A stretch of DNA of 64,000 nucleotides from Sistotremastrum niveocremeum HHB9708 (GCA_001630475.1 KV419410.1:434001-498000), one strand, 5' to 3'. Positions 1-15,305 are shown, counted from the first letter of the stretch. The notes: generated by a model not told the origin, from the letters alone. Translations and numbers: made by a program.

Positions 1-2902
1 AGAGCGTGTTCTTTGGAAGATTCTGCGATGTCGGCACCGTGAAGGAGGACGCTCATGTGTCCTTCGGAACTGTCAGTGGTCTCTAGAACTTCGAACCTTG
101 ACACGTCCATGACACACGCGCCCTCAGCATCTAAAGTTTTCTTGACAAGCTCGGCAGCGCGTGAATAAATCTTCTCCATTGCGCCACGCCTGAAGAGCGC
201 TGCCGGATCTTTTGCAGACTCTGCCTGTGAATCAATTTGAAGACATTCCCTCGTGAATTTCTCCATCTAACAAAGCACCGTCAGTACATGTTACAAACAG
301 CTGTGATGGTACGTACTGAAGACTGAATGCGATCTCGAATCCTAAGCTGAATCTGTAGATAACCAATGAGAATGATTGACGGAGCAGAACGCAATATTAA
401 ATACCTTGTCCCGCCAGAGCTCCATTTCCCGCATGACAACCGCCTAAGTATTTACCCTCAGTCAGTAGACCAAAATGACGCCACAAAGATTTGTTTTACC
501 GCAAACTCCTTGAGAGTATGTCTTTGCCTAGGGGAGAATTCGCCCCTGGGATGATCATCAAGAAGACATAGACTGGGTAATTGATGAGCCGGATGCGTTT
601 TTTTTCTTGGGTATTGTCAGACTCACGATCCGATATTCAAACCGTCTGCTGTCCGGAGTGGTGCGCCAGCATAAAAGCGCATGTTTGGATCTTCAATGAC
701 AAAAGGCTACCCAAAATCCATGAGAACGAAATCGCATTCGGGGTGAAAACAGACATACATGACGAGCGAACCTCCAATCCTTTCTGAGATCCAGGACGAC
801 CATCGGTTCGTCGCTTCTATCTTTCAGTTAGTTTATAGTTTCGAACCAAACAATACGCGGTACACACTTTTGCAAAACAGTGTGCGAACAGAAGGAGTAA
901 TCGCGATGAATGGGATCGATGGACATGCCGGCTGAATATAATAGGTGAGTGCTCTGATACTTACCAATGTCTGAACGCGTGCCTTGTGCCTTTGACCACC
1001 TTCACGAGATCAGTTAGAAGGAGAACCCAACGTTGATCATGATACCACTCACTGGTCATGGGTGTCCACCAAGCTGATGGCAACCAACTTCGTCTGGAAA
1101 ACTAATTTCACCAGATGCACAATTCGGTCGAAGTGAGAGTCTTTATGAGTGTACAGTATATTGAATCTGTATCTCTCTTAGAGATTGCCTGACGCGTTTG
1201 GGTAAAGGGCTCACCGATACAAGGCACGTCGCCTGTCTGCCTCATTGACAGGGTACGGCGCGCAAAGCCATCCATTGGAGGCAAAAAAATCTTGGATATT
1301 AACATTCTCGCTTACAAGTAAGCCTGATGGGAGGAATGGGGATACTCGATACCCATTGTCGGACGACGCCGACGAATATGAGGTTTGACGAGAAGCTGCT
1401 CCCAAGAGAGCGTTCGGTGGTAGAACCGGCTCACTACGTGGATGTCTACCCATTGACGCGTCGTGTGGCCGGGTAAAGATCTGACTCGTTTTGGGCGAAG
1501 ACGATGAGCCTCTCACATTGAAGTAATCCACTTGGTCATCATCATGAGATGGAAAACAATTCAAAGGCGCAGATAGTGACATAGATTGAGTCGGAGCCTT
1601 CGTCGACTCTTGCGAGCATGAAGATACAGGGACTGGGATTGATACCTCCTCTGCAGGTGATGGAGAGGGCTTGGCCTCTTCTATCGATCCTACATCCTGC
1701 GTACCCTGCCAAAATTCGTTCAGACGAGGCTTCGGCACTCCTCCAGCATCGACCCCAGGGGTTGTACCTGGCGTACCAGGGATGCACGCCGTGACTCCTC
1801 TCATGGGGTCGACTAACTCAAATTCTGGAGAGGGTAGGGCAAGCGGTGCGACCGTCACATTGGAACCAGCCAGCCGCATCGTAGCGGCCAATTGAACCGA
1901 GTCCCGCGAAGTAGAAGCTTCGGCGCGACGTGAGTGCCTTTTACGAGATTCGGCTGTTAGTGATGGTGAAGGCAGCATGGTATCAGACATTGATCCCCCG
2001 TCTGATTGCACCATCGTAGGTAGATCCTGCATAGCCTTGGGCACATTGTTGCGCCGTTTGGCAAGTGAAGTTTCAGAATCTGCATTTCGCTGCAGTATAG
2101 ATGAAGGGGCGCTGCTCGCTGAAGATCCAGCAGTAGTGCTGGCTGGGCTCACCACTGAACTCGAAGAACTGCTCTCTGTTCGCCTCTCCTGAGACAGCCG
2201 AGGAATAGCAGTTTCCGACGAAGATGCTTCAGAAACCAGCGGCCGGCGACTATAGGGCGCTGGTTTCCGATAATCAACGGGAGTGGCCTGGCCCTCTGAA
2301 GGTTGTAACTTGGTAGAGGGCTGGAAAATTGACAAGTCGGGCGAATCGGGTGGACGATGAGGGTTCCATAGGCCAGATGCATATGCTATAGCAAAGGTAT
2401 TCCAATCGGGTTGTTCAATGTGGAGTGATGTAGCAGATGAAAGACCAGTTTGTTCGGACGTTTGACGTTCTAAGTAACGACTTTGAATCAACATGTCTGA
2501 ACTGGACGAATAACGTGGTGAGGATCGCTGACCGATGGGAGGCCGTGCCATGGGCCGTGACTGAAACGATGACGAAAGGTTGTCCTCGCTGGCGGCTTCG
2601 GTATCTGCGGGTGCGTCGGAAGTCACGACGACAGGCTGCATGCTGGCAGTCGAGCTTCGCGCGTCGTGAACGACAGGGTCTGCGGGAACAGACCTGGAAA
2701 GGAGCTGGGATGTGAGTCGAGCAGCAGGCGCGGTGGAAGGGCGTTTCTCGCGGCGTGTTGTGCGTGGGGGTTTGGCAGGAAGTGGCTGGTCTTGACTCGC
2801 AGGGTTTGGGAACAAGTAGGTCGTTCCTGACGGTGTACTTCTTTCTGTATACAACGGAATTTTTCCATCCGATTTACGAGCTAGTTTTGATGGAGCATCC
2901 AT
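1..2902 (-). CDS. Hybrid sensor histidine kinase, N-terminal part with GAF domain (runs off the left edge)
   Basis: Signal-transduction kinase of the fungal two-component type; only the N-terminal half is in the window. Exon 1 (2902-1215) encodes about 560 residues of Ser/Pro-rich, probably disordered sequence ending ADRRRALYR. Exon 2 (1166-1053) continues RFNILYTHKDSHFDRIVHL and VAISLVDTHDQ, the start of a GAF domain. Further short exons give SFCSHTVLQKSDEPMVVLDL (about 890-785), RFYAGAPLRT (about 690-640), AVVMREMELWRDK (about 450-405) and IQLRIRDRIQSS (about 355-320); the last exon begins MEKFTRECLQ near 267 and reads to base 1. These are hallmark strings of the GAF domain that precedes the kinase core in basidiomycete hybrid kinases (family knowledge). 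The HisKA, ATPase and receiver domains would lie left of the window, so kinase identity is inferred. The start at 2902 is the first ATG of the long exon. The exon near 1000-980 is uncertain. Confidence 0.82.
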
Positions 2903-3238
2903 CAAAGACGCAGCCTCCGTCGAGGAGACTGAGTATATTGGACGAGTGCCGGGTCAAGCAGAACCTGGCAGCAAGAGCGAGCGCGGGGCCAAGATAGGGC
3001 TGATCTGGTTCGGCAGGCAAGAAAGGAAAAGACACAGAGAGCCGACTGTCTCTGTCGTCAGGCTTGGGCAGACACAGAATTTCGCAGCTGAGCCACCGAT
3101 TTCTCGTCGCCGAACTTGTGTGGAGCCTACTAGCGGAGTCTGAATCCGGACATGACGTCACGTCTGTCTCCAAATGGTAAGATCTGTCATATCCAGCTCA
3201 TCCCAATCCAGCCAGCAATGCATAAACAGTCTAGAACT
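2903..3238. other. Intergenic gap, 5' side of the histidine kinase
   Basis: This gap lies between the kinase start and the dolichol kinase stop, both on the minus strand. It should carry the kinase promoter and leader. I see no TATA box, RNA gene or conserved coding exon. Confidence 0.5.
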
Positions 3239-6200
3239 CTATATCCCGACAAAAACTAGCATAGTCCACATGTACAGCGGTAACGTCAGGTTATCATTTT
3301 GCATCGAGAATGCTTCCAGGGCCGCCCCCAAACATGCTCCCAGTGCATATCTTGCTGTCTGCAAAAAAGACTCGTGAGTATCGCCGATCAACCCGACAAC
3401 GAACTCGGTTCCGCACGCTGAAAGGGGGTACAAGGCCAAAACCTCGCAGGCACAAGACGGACGCCACGACGGAAATGACAAACGCCGCACTTCCCTCTAC
3501 AGTTTTCGGATTTGTGGGCGACCATCGCCATCTTCCAATACTCTTCCCGATTAGAGATGCCTCAACCCAGCAATCAGGCCGGAATACACGTAACGGGACA
3601 AACATTCACCCACCATAGCGTCTCCGATCCCAAGCGCGATAGTTCCCGTTACATCCAGTGTTCTAGACGACCTAGACTTCCGGAAGTAAGCGCCCGTGAC
3701 CATCGATCAATCATCTAGACTTCTCACCCTTCCAGCCAGAGCGTCCCAGCACAACCTGTTAATAGATAAAAATGACTGAGGATAGCCGCCCCCTCGTCCT
3801 TGTTGTCATTCGGGTCAATAAATTCACTTAAAAATAGATGGACGGAATTATTAAATGGATAGAGTGCAAAGTATCGCACGTATTCCGCGAACGTGAATAG
3901 TGCGAATGCGACACTGAAAGAAAGATGTGTTAAAGCCGGCTAGATAAGATATTAGCTCGATCACTCGCGGAAAAGAGAAGAAGGGGGACCGATCACTCAC
4001 ATCCCACACTATTCCTGGTAGAAACATTATAACGGCCAGCGCATGGAAAACTTTTCGTCGTGAATTAATACTCTTCGGCACATGCTTGTCGGCAACATCC
4101 AAGAGCTCGGAAGCCATCTCATTTGCCTGGTTGACCATCCTGATGCCCTGAGCGGACACTGATGCCATATTGCTCATTGTCTCTGGTTCCGAAAGTCCCG
4201 CAGACGTTGCTGATGGAACGGAAGCCGGAGATATGCCATTAATGTGACGAAACCGTTTCGTCTTGGCGAATTGCCGATTCCAAAGGACAACGCTGATATA
4301 AACCAAGACCCCCCAGTACCCTAAAAGAACCGGGCGAGTCCATGGTTTCTTCCCTTTGAGCATCCAGAAAAAGACCCAGAGCCAAGGGTCCCGACGATCG
4401 AGGCAGAGTCTCGTCCACATTCCAATCACGCCGCCCACAATTAGGGCAGAGAACAAATAGAAGCCCAGAGCGAGAAATCTACTTTGAAGGTTGCTCTCGA
4501 GCCTGCGCTTCTGATCTTCAGAAGGGTTCAACAGTCTGGCCCTTCTTTGGCGGGCTCTTCTCTGAGCGGTATGGCGGGAAAGATAGAGTAATGGGGAGAG
4601 AAGGAATCCAATCAGCAACGATCCCGGTATCAATGCCAACTGGAAAATTAGCAGTGGTGATGGGTCTCGGAAGGTCACCACACGGTTGTCAGCAGGTGGC
4701 CACAGCTGCAATCAAAATGAGCTCGTTTAAAATGGAGTCAAATGCGTGAAACGATCTTGACCTTTGACACAGTCAGCCTGAACGTTTCCAGAAAGATGGC
4801 TGTTGCTCCTTGCGCCACTAACCCCAACTCCCCAAGAGTGAAACCACGCCGATTCAACCGAACCATGACGTATAAAGCGAATTGGAAGAAAAGCGATCCC
4901 ACAGCGACATCAACACTGCCAAGTGCTGCGACAAATGAGATACCCAGCTCTAGATGAAGCGTGAACACTCACCGTGGAGAAGACGGAAGCGATGTTGTAA
5001 GGTGGCGAGCTTAAGACTCAAAGCTCCAAGCGTGACGATGACCGTGAAGCCAACATAGAGCCATATACGACGTATCTCGCTCTCCGTTAACCAGGACCGA
5101 CCATTTCGACCATCGTCACCTTTCTCATTTTTCTGTGTGTTGTTGAGACGTGAAGCCACCATATGCACTAGCAAGATCGAAGAGCACATGAAACATAACT
5201 GCAGCAATCCTCTTCGGGACTGTAAAAGCCCCGCTTGCACCTCCGGCGTTGTGGGTTCTTCAATGAGCCAGCCCGGTAACCAAGCCTGCTGTTTCTGCAG
5301 ACTTTCGAAAGACGTGAAGAGGCACCCTGCTGCTATGAAAGGTCCGAGTAACAATGCAGTAAGAGCACCCTCGTCTACACCCTCACTATTCAATGAGAGA
5401 TGAGAAATGCTTCTCTCTTTTGCATTTGGAACATACCGATAATTCCTCATACTTGTTAGCCATACTCTGCCAAACGGCAGCCGCTGTGGCTCTTCTGGGC
5501 GGTGACCTACTGCAGTATGCCGTTTGGTTTTAGTGCGATGAGGGACTTCGAGGGAAGCACGCGGTGGTGCAGAGGATGTTGGGCTCAGAGGAATTGACGC
5601 CGCTCCTGGAGAAAGGGTTCGGTTGTGTGAAAGAAATACATAGATGGCCGACAGGGTTGTAAGAAGAATAAATTCTGAGAAGGCGTTGGGCCCGGGTTCA
5701 ACAGTGGCATCGTTGAGCACACACCTTGTTGCAGCAGTCTTTCCCCGGACAGATGTACACCAATGATAACCGCCGAGAACAATAAAAGTAAAGACTCCAT
5801 GGCCAACATTGAATCCATAGACCATAATCGGCGGGTTCTTGAGCATGGCATTCTCCACTGCCAAGCGAAGATAGCCGGAAATGTCGTCCTATCTCGATGT
5901 CCAGATTGGAGATGAGCCTTGACGGTCTGGGTGGCAAGGAGAGGGAGAGAATGGACTTGGTTCACTGAACCAGAGTTGACCGATGAAGCTTGGCTGAGGA
6001 ATGTGGGTGACACAAGTACTCCAGGTGAACGGGACCTGGTAGGAGACCTCATGCTTTGCTTTCGCCGAGATCGACTTGGACTCGACACGCTGAATTGCCT
6101 GTTGAATAGCTTGGGAGAGTGTGGTTCACCATTAAGCTGAACCTCAATCAAAGGCGCTGCTTCGGTGGGCCTGCCACGCGAAGGGAAATCTTCTCGGTCC

Positions 6201-6601
6201 GTTTCGTCATCATCATCAGAACTTTCCCCATGTCCGGCACTTTTCAAAAGTGTGAATTATCCTGAGGATATCAATGATATTAAACCGCACCTCGAGGACG
6301 CACTGGCTTGATAGCTGGTGCTCCAATCTAGCACCGGACGAACAGGTTTCGAAACAAGCGAGCCACTTCTAGGTCTAACGGTTTTTGTAGAAAATCGTCT
6401 AGGTCTCGAAGACGCTGAAGGCGGAGGGGAAGGGGTCGAAGACGTTGATCGCGGCAGATTGGCTCGACTAGAAGAGAGGTTAAGATATTAGAAATGCTTC
6501 ATAGACAGTCTACAAGCTGATATTTCGTCAGCCCATCGTTTGCCGAACCGAGCCCGGCGTTCTCTGCGGCCATTTCCGGAACGGAACGCGGTGTGACCCA
6601 T
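3239..6601 (-). CDS. SEC59: Dolichol kinase (Sec59-like) with a long Ser/Arg-rich N-terminal extension
   Basis: CTP-dependent ER-membrane enzyme that phosphorylates dolichol for N-glycosylation, O-mannosylation and GPI-anchor synthesis. The catalytic C-terminus is clear: RKVFHALAVIMFLPGIVWD (about 4060-4005), FAEYVRYFALYPF (about 3890-3855), AILSHFYLLTGCAGTLWLEG (about 3790-3730), IALGIGDAM, GKSIGRWRWSPTNPKTVEGS (about 3560-3500) and the end QNDNLTLPLYMWTMLVF before the stop at 3239. Upstream exons (4711-4000, 4968-4738, 5864-4950) are rich in hydrophobic segments, as expected for a polytopic kinase. The N-terminus (about 6475-5880) is Ser/Pro/Arg-rich with an acidic DDDDET run and is unusual for the family. 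The first exon is uncertain; MGHTAFRSG at 6601 is the best reading but needs a weak GTTCGG donor. It is divergent from the uracil-DNA glycosylase gene. Confidence 0.88.
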
Positions 6602-6874
6602 TCGTCACAGGCTTTCTTTTGCCCTCGAGGGGTGGACGACGCTCTGTACTTGTATGTTGTTATTGACAACGCCTCAAAAATGTATCCGTTGACATGCACA
6701 TAGAAATTCACGTCATAGCGCTAGTTATCAACCAGTCATTTCGCCTCAAATCTGAATAAATGTGCATGCCGAAAACACGTTACTCTTGACGTTACTTCAA
6801 AGACGCGGTGCCGACGCGTTTGTTTCCTTCCAGTCACAACCTGCTTTCTCGCTCATTGCAAAGATCTAAATTTG

Positions 6875-8385
6875 ATGGCATCCGAGTCTGAGAAGATTGT
6901 ATATTTCGAAGATCTACAGCCGCCTAAAATGAAGATTGAAGGCACTGTCAGTAGCATCGTGGTCAGTCATTTTATACAGTGCATTTGCATCAGGAGTCAG
7001 GCAACGTGCTGACACCTAGCGAAGAAAACCGCAGTTGCCGCCACGACGACGACGACGACCAAGAGACAGAGGAGCTTAGTCGATATGTTTGGACCTTCCA
7101 CCAAGAAACAGAAGCTAGAAACTCCAAGCTCTAGCCAGGAGTCCTCAGGCAGCGCCACATCCAAAGGCAGTCCCTCTGGTTCCGGCGTAAAACGCAATAC
7201 CTTCAACTCTATCCCATTCTCTCTGTCTGCATTCCGAGAGTCTTTAACAGAGGATCAGAAGCGTTTGTTAGCGCTCGAATGCGATACAATTGGGAAAAGC
7301 TGGTGTGTATTATCATGCGTTTGGGGCAAGCTCAAAAGTTCACTAATGCCTCCAGGCTAAAGGTCCTAACGGAAGAGCTCAAAAAGCCCTATTTTATCCA
7401 ATTGAAAGAATTTCTCTGGCAAGAGGGTGTCCGAGATGCAAGTCATCTGACGCCCAAAGTCTTTCCTCCTGGTAAGCGAAAATCATAGGAATCACTGAAG
7501 CGCAGCTGACGCTCTTCGGTCAGCTAAGGACATCTATGCCTGGTCCAATTCTCCCTTGGGGAAGGTGAAAGTAGTGATAATCGGCCAAGATCCCTACCAC
7601 GGCAAGGGCCAAGCTCACGGTGAACGATTCGAATCCCTTCTCCTCTGCCCTGTAGCTAACTAGTTTGATAGGGTTGTGTTTTTCTGTCGCAAAAGGCGTT
7701 CAAATCCCTCCTTCCTTGAAAAATGTGTGATTCTTGCCATTTTCGGTCCCGTTCGCAAAAATGACAGGCTGCAGATCTACAAGGAAATTCAAGCTGAATA
7801 CCCGGAATTTAAACAGCCCAATCATGGGTACGCCTACTTACTTTCGCTATCCTTGACCGTACTCAATGAGTCCAGAAATTTGATGGCCTGGGCGACCAAC
7901 GGTGTCCTACTTCTCAACACATGCCTTACTGTCAAAGCCCACGAAGCCAATTCTCATTCCATGAAAGGATGGGAAAATTTCACAGACAAAATCATCCAGC
8001 TCGTCGATCAATACGGAGGCGCAAATCTTAACAACAGAGGTGTAGGGCAAGGTGTTGTGTTCATGGCCTGGGGCGCACCTGCGGCCAAACGAGTTGCGAA
8101 GTTGGATAAGGTTTGTTTCATTCACTCTTCACAGTATGAGAATCCGTCTTAAAGATCTTGGCAGAAAAAACACTTGATCTTGACCAGCGCGGTACGCTAA
8201 ATCTCCAATGGATAAATTTCCGCTTGTCGATCAAAAATTCCTGACTACCCTTGCAGCATCCGTCTCCATTGAGCGCTCATCGCGGATTCCTTGGTAATGG
8301 GCACTTCCGAAAGGCCAATGAATGGCTTGAAGGCAAATACGGTGTCGAAGCAACGGTTGATTGGTGTAATCTTGATGTTCAATAA
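6875..8385 (+). CDS. UNG1: Uracil-DNA glycosylase, family 1 (Ung1)
   Basis: Removes uracil from DNA to start base-excision repair. Catalytic elements are all visible after splicing: the water-activating loop [11 protein letters not shown] (about 7580-7602), [17 protein letters not shown] (about 7673-7725), the uracil pocket [12 protein letters not shown] (about 7898-7932), [11 protein letters not shown] (about 8055-8087) and the leucine-intercalation loop [11 protein letters not shown] (about 8257-8290). The end is NLDVQ at 8385. The start at 6875 reads [13 protein letters not shown], joined through an intron to [19 protein letters not shown]. The piece RQRSLVDMF (about 7062-7090) resembles a PCNA-interacting box (QxxLxxMF, a degenerate form of the usual double-aromatic end). 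No mitochondrial presequence is obvious at this start. The neighbour at 8742 is tail to tail. Confidence 0.95.
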
Positions 8386-8741
8386 CCGGTCGCTGTTTGG
8401 ATCTTGAAAAGTGATCCTTGCCGTATGTGGAGCACTCCGGTTGCAGGAGGACTCAACTGAGGGTCATCTAACGCGTACTTTTGGTTACCGATTGACAGGG
8501 ACTGGTCAGACTACCTCGCATGCTTGCTTCATTTGTACATTATTTCATTTGCTTTCCCGCTATCCTGTACAGTTTACGCCTAATCCAATTAATCTTGTAT
8601 ACAAAGTTGCCAACCATACAAAGTAATGTTCCAATGGTCAGAAATTCAGTCAGTGGATGGAAATGAGAAAGTAAGGCCAAGTAATTTTCGTGAAGACAAC
8701 ATCTATGCGGCCACTGAAGAGGACAAGAGTCCGAGGCTGCC
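8386..8741. other. Convergent 3' intergenic region (UNG1 / bZIP)
   Basis: These 356 bases separate two stop codons facing each other. AT-rich stretches near 8570-8630 fit two 3' UTRs. An alternative 3' exon of the bZIP gene is possible, because the last codon at 8742 overlaps a GTGAGG that could be a splice donor, but I cannot support it. Confidence 0.45.
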
Positions 8742-9756
8742 TCACCGCATGCCACCCATGGAGAGGCGGATAGAAGGCGGGGGCGGAGAAGCTGGCAAAC
8801 CAACCATTCGAGCTTCCGTAGCGCTTATGCTAGGGCGATGGCCTGGGGCGAAGCCGTTCATATTTGACCCCATTGACTGTGGTTCGGTATTCGATCTGCG
8901 ATGGCCGAAATGACTAGGCAGCGATGAGCGATTGGGCATGCCATGGACCATTGCATCGGGATATGCAAAAGTGTGAGCCAAATCCTGCTGGACATCCATC
9001 GGAATCTGCCACAACGGTGCCGGTGTGATCTCGTTCGCTCTGGGGATGCCGTAAAACGAGGACATTTGAAGTGCATCAAAGTCGATGGGTTCTTGGCTGA
9101 AATCAGCGGATGTTGCCATTGTCTGTGGCGGGCGTTGGGTTAGCCCGAACGAATCGGGGAGATATTGCTGCTCGGGATATTTCTGATTATGGGGGAAAGC
9201 AAAGCTATAGTTGGAAATGGGAGTCGGCTGCCCATCTTGCTCCTCTGCAGATGGCGGGATCGTAATAAACTGTTCCTGGTGAATTTCAGGAACGTGCAGT
9301 GGCATTTCTGCAGCAGGTGGTGAGATGGGGGAAGATGGCTCATTGGGTTGTAGAGAAGAGGCACTGGAGGCCGGAGATGAGAATCGAGTCAAGTCAGAAT
9401 TGGAACCGTCGGCTCTGAGAAGATTCGACTCTGCATTGGCAGAGGTATTCTTGGCTCCCGCCGTAGAGTTCGTACGAGACTTGGCCAGACCACGGCCAGT
9501 GGGACCTTTGCCCAACGCTGGACGGGAAGCAGGAGGCAAGCCGCACATCTCTCGGAGACGACCATTCTCCTGCTCGAGTTCGGCTATGCGCTCTTCCAAA
9601 GACTGAACCCAGATGAGGCTTGAATACTCCCTCGAAAGCAGATAGGCTCACCTCAAGATGCGCTGCTCGACGCGCCCGGAATGCTCGTTGTACGTCCCTC
9701 GCTCTATTAGGAGTCTGATCTTCTGTCCGCCTGCGACCGCGAGTGTTGGTAGACAT
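8742..9756 (-). CDS. bZIP-family protein with a non-canonical basic region
   Basis: Probable DNA-binding regulator. Exon 1 (9756-about 9652) encodes MSTNTRGRRRTEDQTP followed by the basic region ARDVQRAFRARRAAHL. After an intron of about 45 bases the zipper reads LEERIAELEQENGRLREM with leucines at heptad spacing, then CGLPP. The remaining 250 residues are Ser/Pro/Gln-rich without a recognised domain and end SIRLSMGGMR. Aligned with the Yap/Pap1 signature NRxAQRAFRxR, this protein has Ala at the invariant Asn and Val at the usual Ala; DNA at 9690-9700 supports this directly. DNA binding may therefore differ from classical bZIPs. ATG at 9756 is chosen because the upstream in-frame codon is TTG. 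The gene follows XPB on the same strand, with a 582-base upstream region. Confidence 0.85.
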
Positions 9757-10338
9757 GATCAAGTCGTGATGTGAAAGTGCTGCAAGATAAAAAATAAAGG
9801 TAGATATGAAATTCGATCGCTACCAGGCGTCGAATAGCAAATAGGAGTGAGTGTCGTGCAAAGAATGAGAAGAAGAGGCACTGCCTGAGCCGGAACGATG
9901 AAAATGCAAGCCTTGCAACTACAATGGCATGAAGCAGCGAGTGGGGAAAGAGTCGACGTCCCGGATGTTATTAGTAGTTTTCGGTTGCGAGGGCAGCCAT
10001 CACACTCGCAACAGAACTCAGGGGCGTTGACAATAAGCCGTTACCAGTTTATTCGGAGCAATCCCTTTTTATCAGAACGACAACGAATTCCTATCAGAGC
10101 GAGTCGCTCACTGTCACTGATCCTGAGCGAGAATCTCCGGCTCGGAAGCTACTGCTGTGGCAACTCAGACTCTGCCCGATCACTCGCATGTCACAGAAAT
10201 GATGCTAGGCTCCCATTAGACAATTGAGTACTGTACAATGAACTAACTATATATATTTATGCATGCAGCAACGACACACCCCGGTACACAGCTCTCCTCT
10301 CTCGGTAACAAACCCAACTTGAAGCCCTCCTCGAAACT
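9757..10338. other. Upstream region of the bZIP gene / 3' side of XPB
   Basis: This region should hold the XPB 3' end and the bZIP promoter and leader. On the minus strand there is a TATA-like AT run at 10244-10262. If transcription starts there, the leader is nearly 490 bases and contains upstream ATGs, including a 31-codon open frame at 10189-10094. No conserved protein is seen. Transcript ends are unknown, so upstream-ORF control is only a possibility. Confidence 0.4.
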
Positions 10339-13425
<3,087 letters not shown>

Positions 13426-13566
13426 GGGCGTCGAGACGAGGTAACTGACTCGGTCAACCAGCTCGCGGGCTGATTTTCAATCGGGAGCTTTTGCAACTCC
13501 GCCGGTATTATTTGACCACGACCACGAGCAACACAGTCATCCATTATACCCTCTCCCAAGTCATAA
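13426..13566. promoter_or_regulatory. Bidirectional promoter between XPB and SF1/BBP
   Basis: Only 141 bases separate the two start codons, so both core promoters and leaders must be packed here. No TATA box is visible, which fits constitutive housekeeping genes. Confidence 0.6.
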
Positions 13567-15305
13567 ATGTGGACAAAGATCACTGGAACCAACGACGGTA
13601 TGAACATATCCTCAGAGAGGCGGTTGAAACTGACGTCGTGCATTCAGTGCCTCTTGGTAGTCGTCGGCGATTTGGCCCTGCTCCAGTTGAGGATAATACG
13701 CCAGTCCAATTGGCTCAACCATCGCCTTCTGCCTTCCCTCGTGCCAAACCTGTTGATGATGCTCCCAAGAAGGCGAAAGAGGAAACGCCTACTCCTACAG
13801 AAGGTGCGTACAATGGCTCACATCCATTACATTACCCATCCCTCTCTCCACTAACCCACTAACCCTGTGTACTAACTTGCCGTATGACAGAATCTAGCGG
13901 TCCTCGAAAGAGACGTAGCCGATGGGGTGACACCAAGACAGAGATCCCTGGATTGCCGACAGCCATCTCAGCGGACGGTGTCTCACAAGCGCAGTTGGAC
14001 AATTATGCAATTCAAGTTCGCCTCGAAGAGATTAATAAGAAACTGCGCCTGAACGACTATGTTCCACCTGAACGCGAACGGTATGTCGAGCTCCATGCTG
14101 ATCCATTCCGATGTCGTCTAATATCCCGACCAGCTCCCCATCTCCCCCTCCTACCTATGATGCCCAAGGTCGCCGAACGAATACTCGCGAAGTTCGCTAT
14201 AAAAAGAAATTAGAAGAGGAACGCATCCGACTCGTCGACAAAGCACTTAAAACCGATCCCAATTTCCGTCCTCCCGTCGAATATCATCAGCAGAAACGCA
14301 GTCTTCGTCCGCAGGACAAGGTCTATATCCCCGTGAAAGAATTCCCGGAGATCAATTTCTTCGGTCTGCTAGTTGGACCTCGAGGAAACAGCTTGAAGAA
14401 GATGGAGAAAGAGAGTGGGGCGAAAATCAGTATTCGTGGGAAAGGCAGCGTAAAGGAGGGCAAGGGACGCTCTGATGCATACGCCGACGACAGCGAGGAG
14501 GATCTTCATTGCCTTGTTCTTGCTGAGACCGAAGAAAAGGTCGCGCACTGTGTTCGCCTCATCAACAAGGTCATTGAAACTGTAAGCGGCATACATGCAT
14601 ATACTGCTCATCAAACCCTAACCCCACACACAGGCTGCATCTACTCCTGAAGGACAGAACGATCATAAACGAAACCAATTACGAGAACTCGCTGCCCTGA
14701 ATGGAACTCTTCGAGACGATGAAAATCAAATTTGCCAAAACTGCGGTGGCGTAGGGCATCGCAAATACGACTGTCCCGAGCAGAAAAACTTCACGGCCAA
14801 CATTATATGTCGTATCTGCGGGAGTGCAGGACACATGGCTCGTGATTGCACTAGCAGGAAGGATCCAAATCTCGATTTCGGCTCGAATCCAGGGCAGCCC
14901 CAATCTCCTACCAATGGAAATCAGTCGATGATTAGAGCTGGTGGCTTTGATTCCGAGTACGCTAGTCTCATGGCTGAGCTTGGAGAGAGCGCCGGTGGCG
15001 GGGGTGGAGATGGATCAAAGCCTTGGGGAGGCCATGGGGAAGCACCGGTTGGAGGATCCAGTGTGCCACCTTGGAGACGGCCTGATATGTGGGCCCCTCC
15101 ACCACCATTGCAGAATGGCCCTGGCCAAGGCGGTTATCGTCCCCCTGCGGGCTACGGCGGCTACGGCGCTGCGTCCTCCATGTGGGCCCAGGCAGGATTC
15201 CCTCAATACGGGGGTTACGACCAACAGCAGCAGACGCCCGATTATTCACAGGCTTACGCTCAATACTACCAGCAACAATACGCCCAGCAGCAACCAAGCA
15301 TGTAA
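13567..15305 (+). CDS. MSL5: Branchpoint-binding protein SF1/BBP (Msl5)
   Basis: Splicing factor that binds the intron branch-point sequence with U2AF in the early spliceosome. Start [10 protein letters not shown] at 13567; a 50-base intron (13598-13647) joins it to [13 protein letters not shown]. Next come the [11 protein letters not shown]-like motif (about 13905-13930), the helix-hairpin region, the STAR/KH domain with [19 protein letters not shown] (about 14358-14415) and the QUA2-like end INKVIE. Then two CCHC zinc knuckles: [14 protein letters not shown] (about 14738-14780) and [14 protein letters not shown] (about 14813-14850). The tail is Gly/Pro/Gln/Tyr-rich and ends QQQPSM at 15305. 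Four introns were resolved, all GT-AG. It is divergent from XPB. Confidence 0.96.

Noticed and set aside
7047-7062. CGA triplet repeat as a microsatellite
   Set aside because: It is short and codes a Thr run in UNG1; no sign of a separate element.
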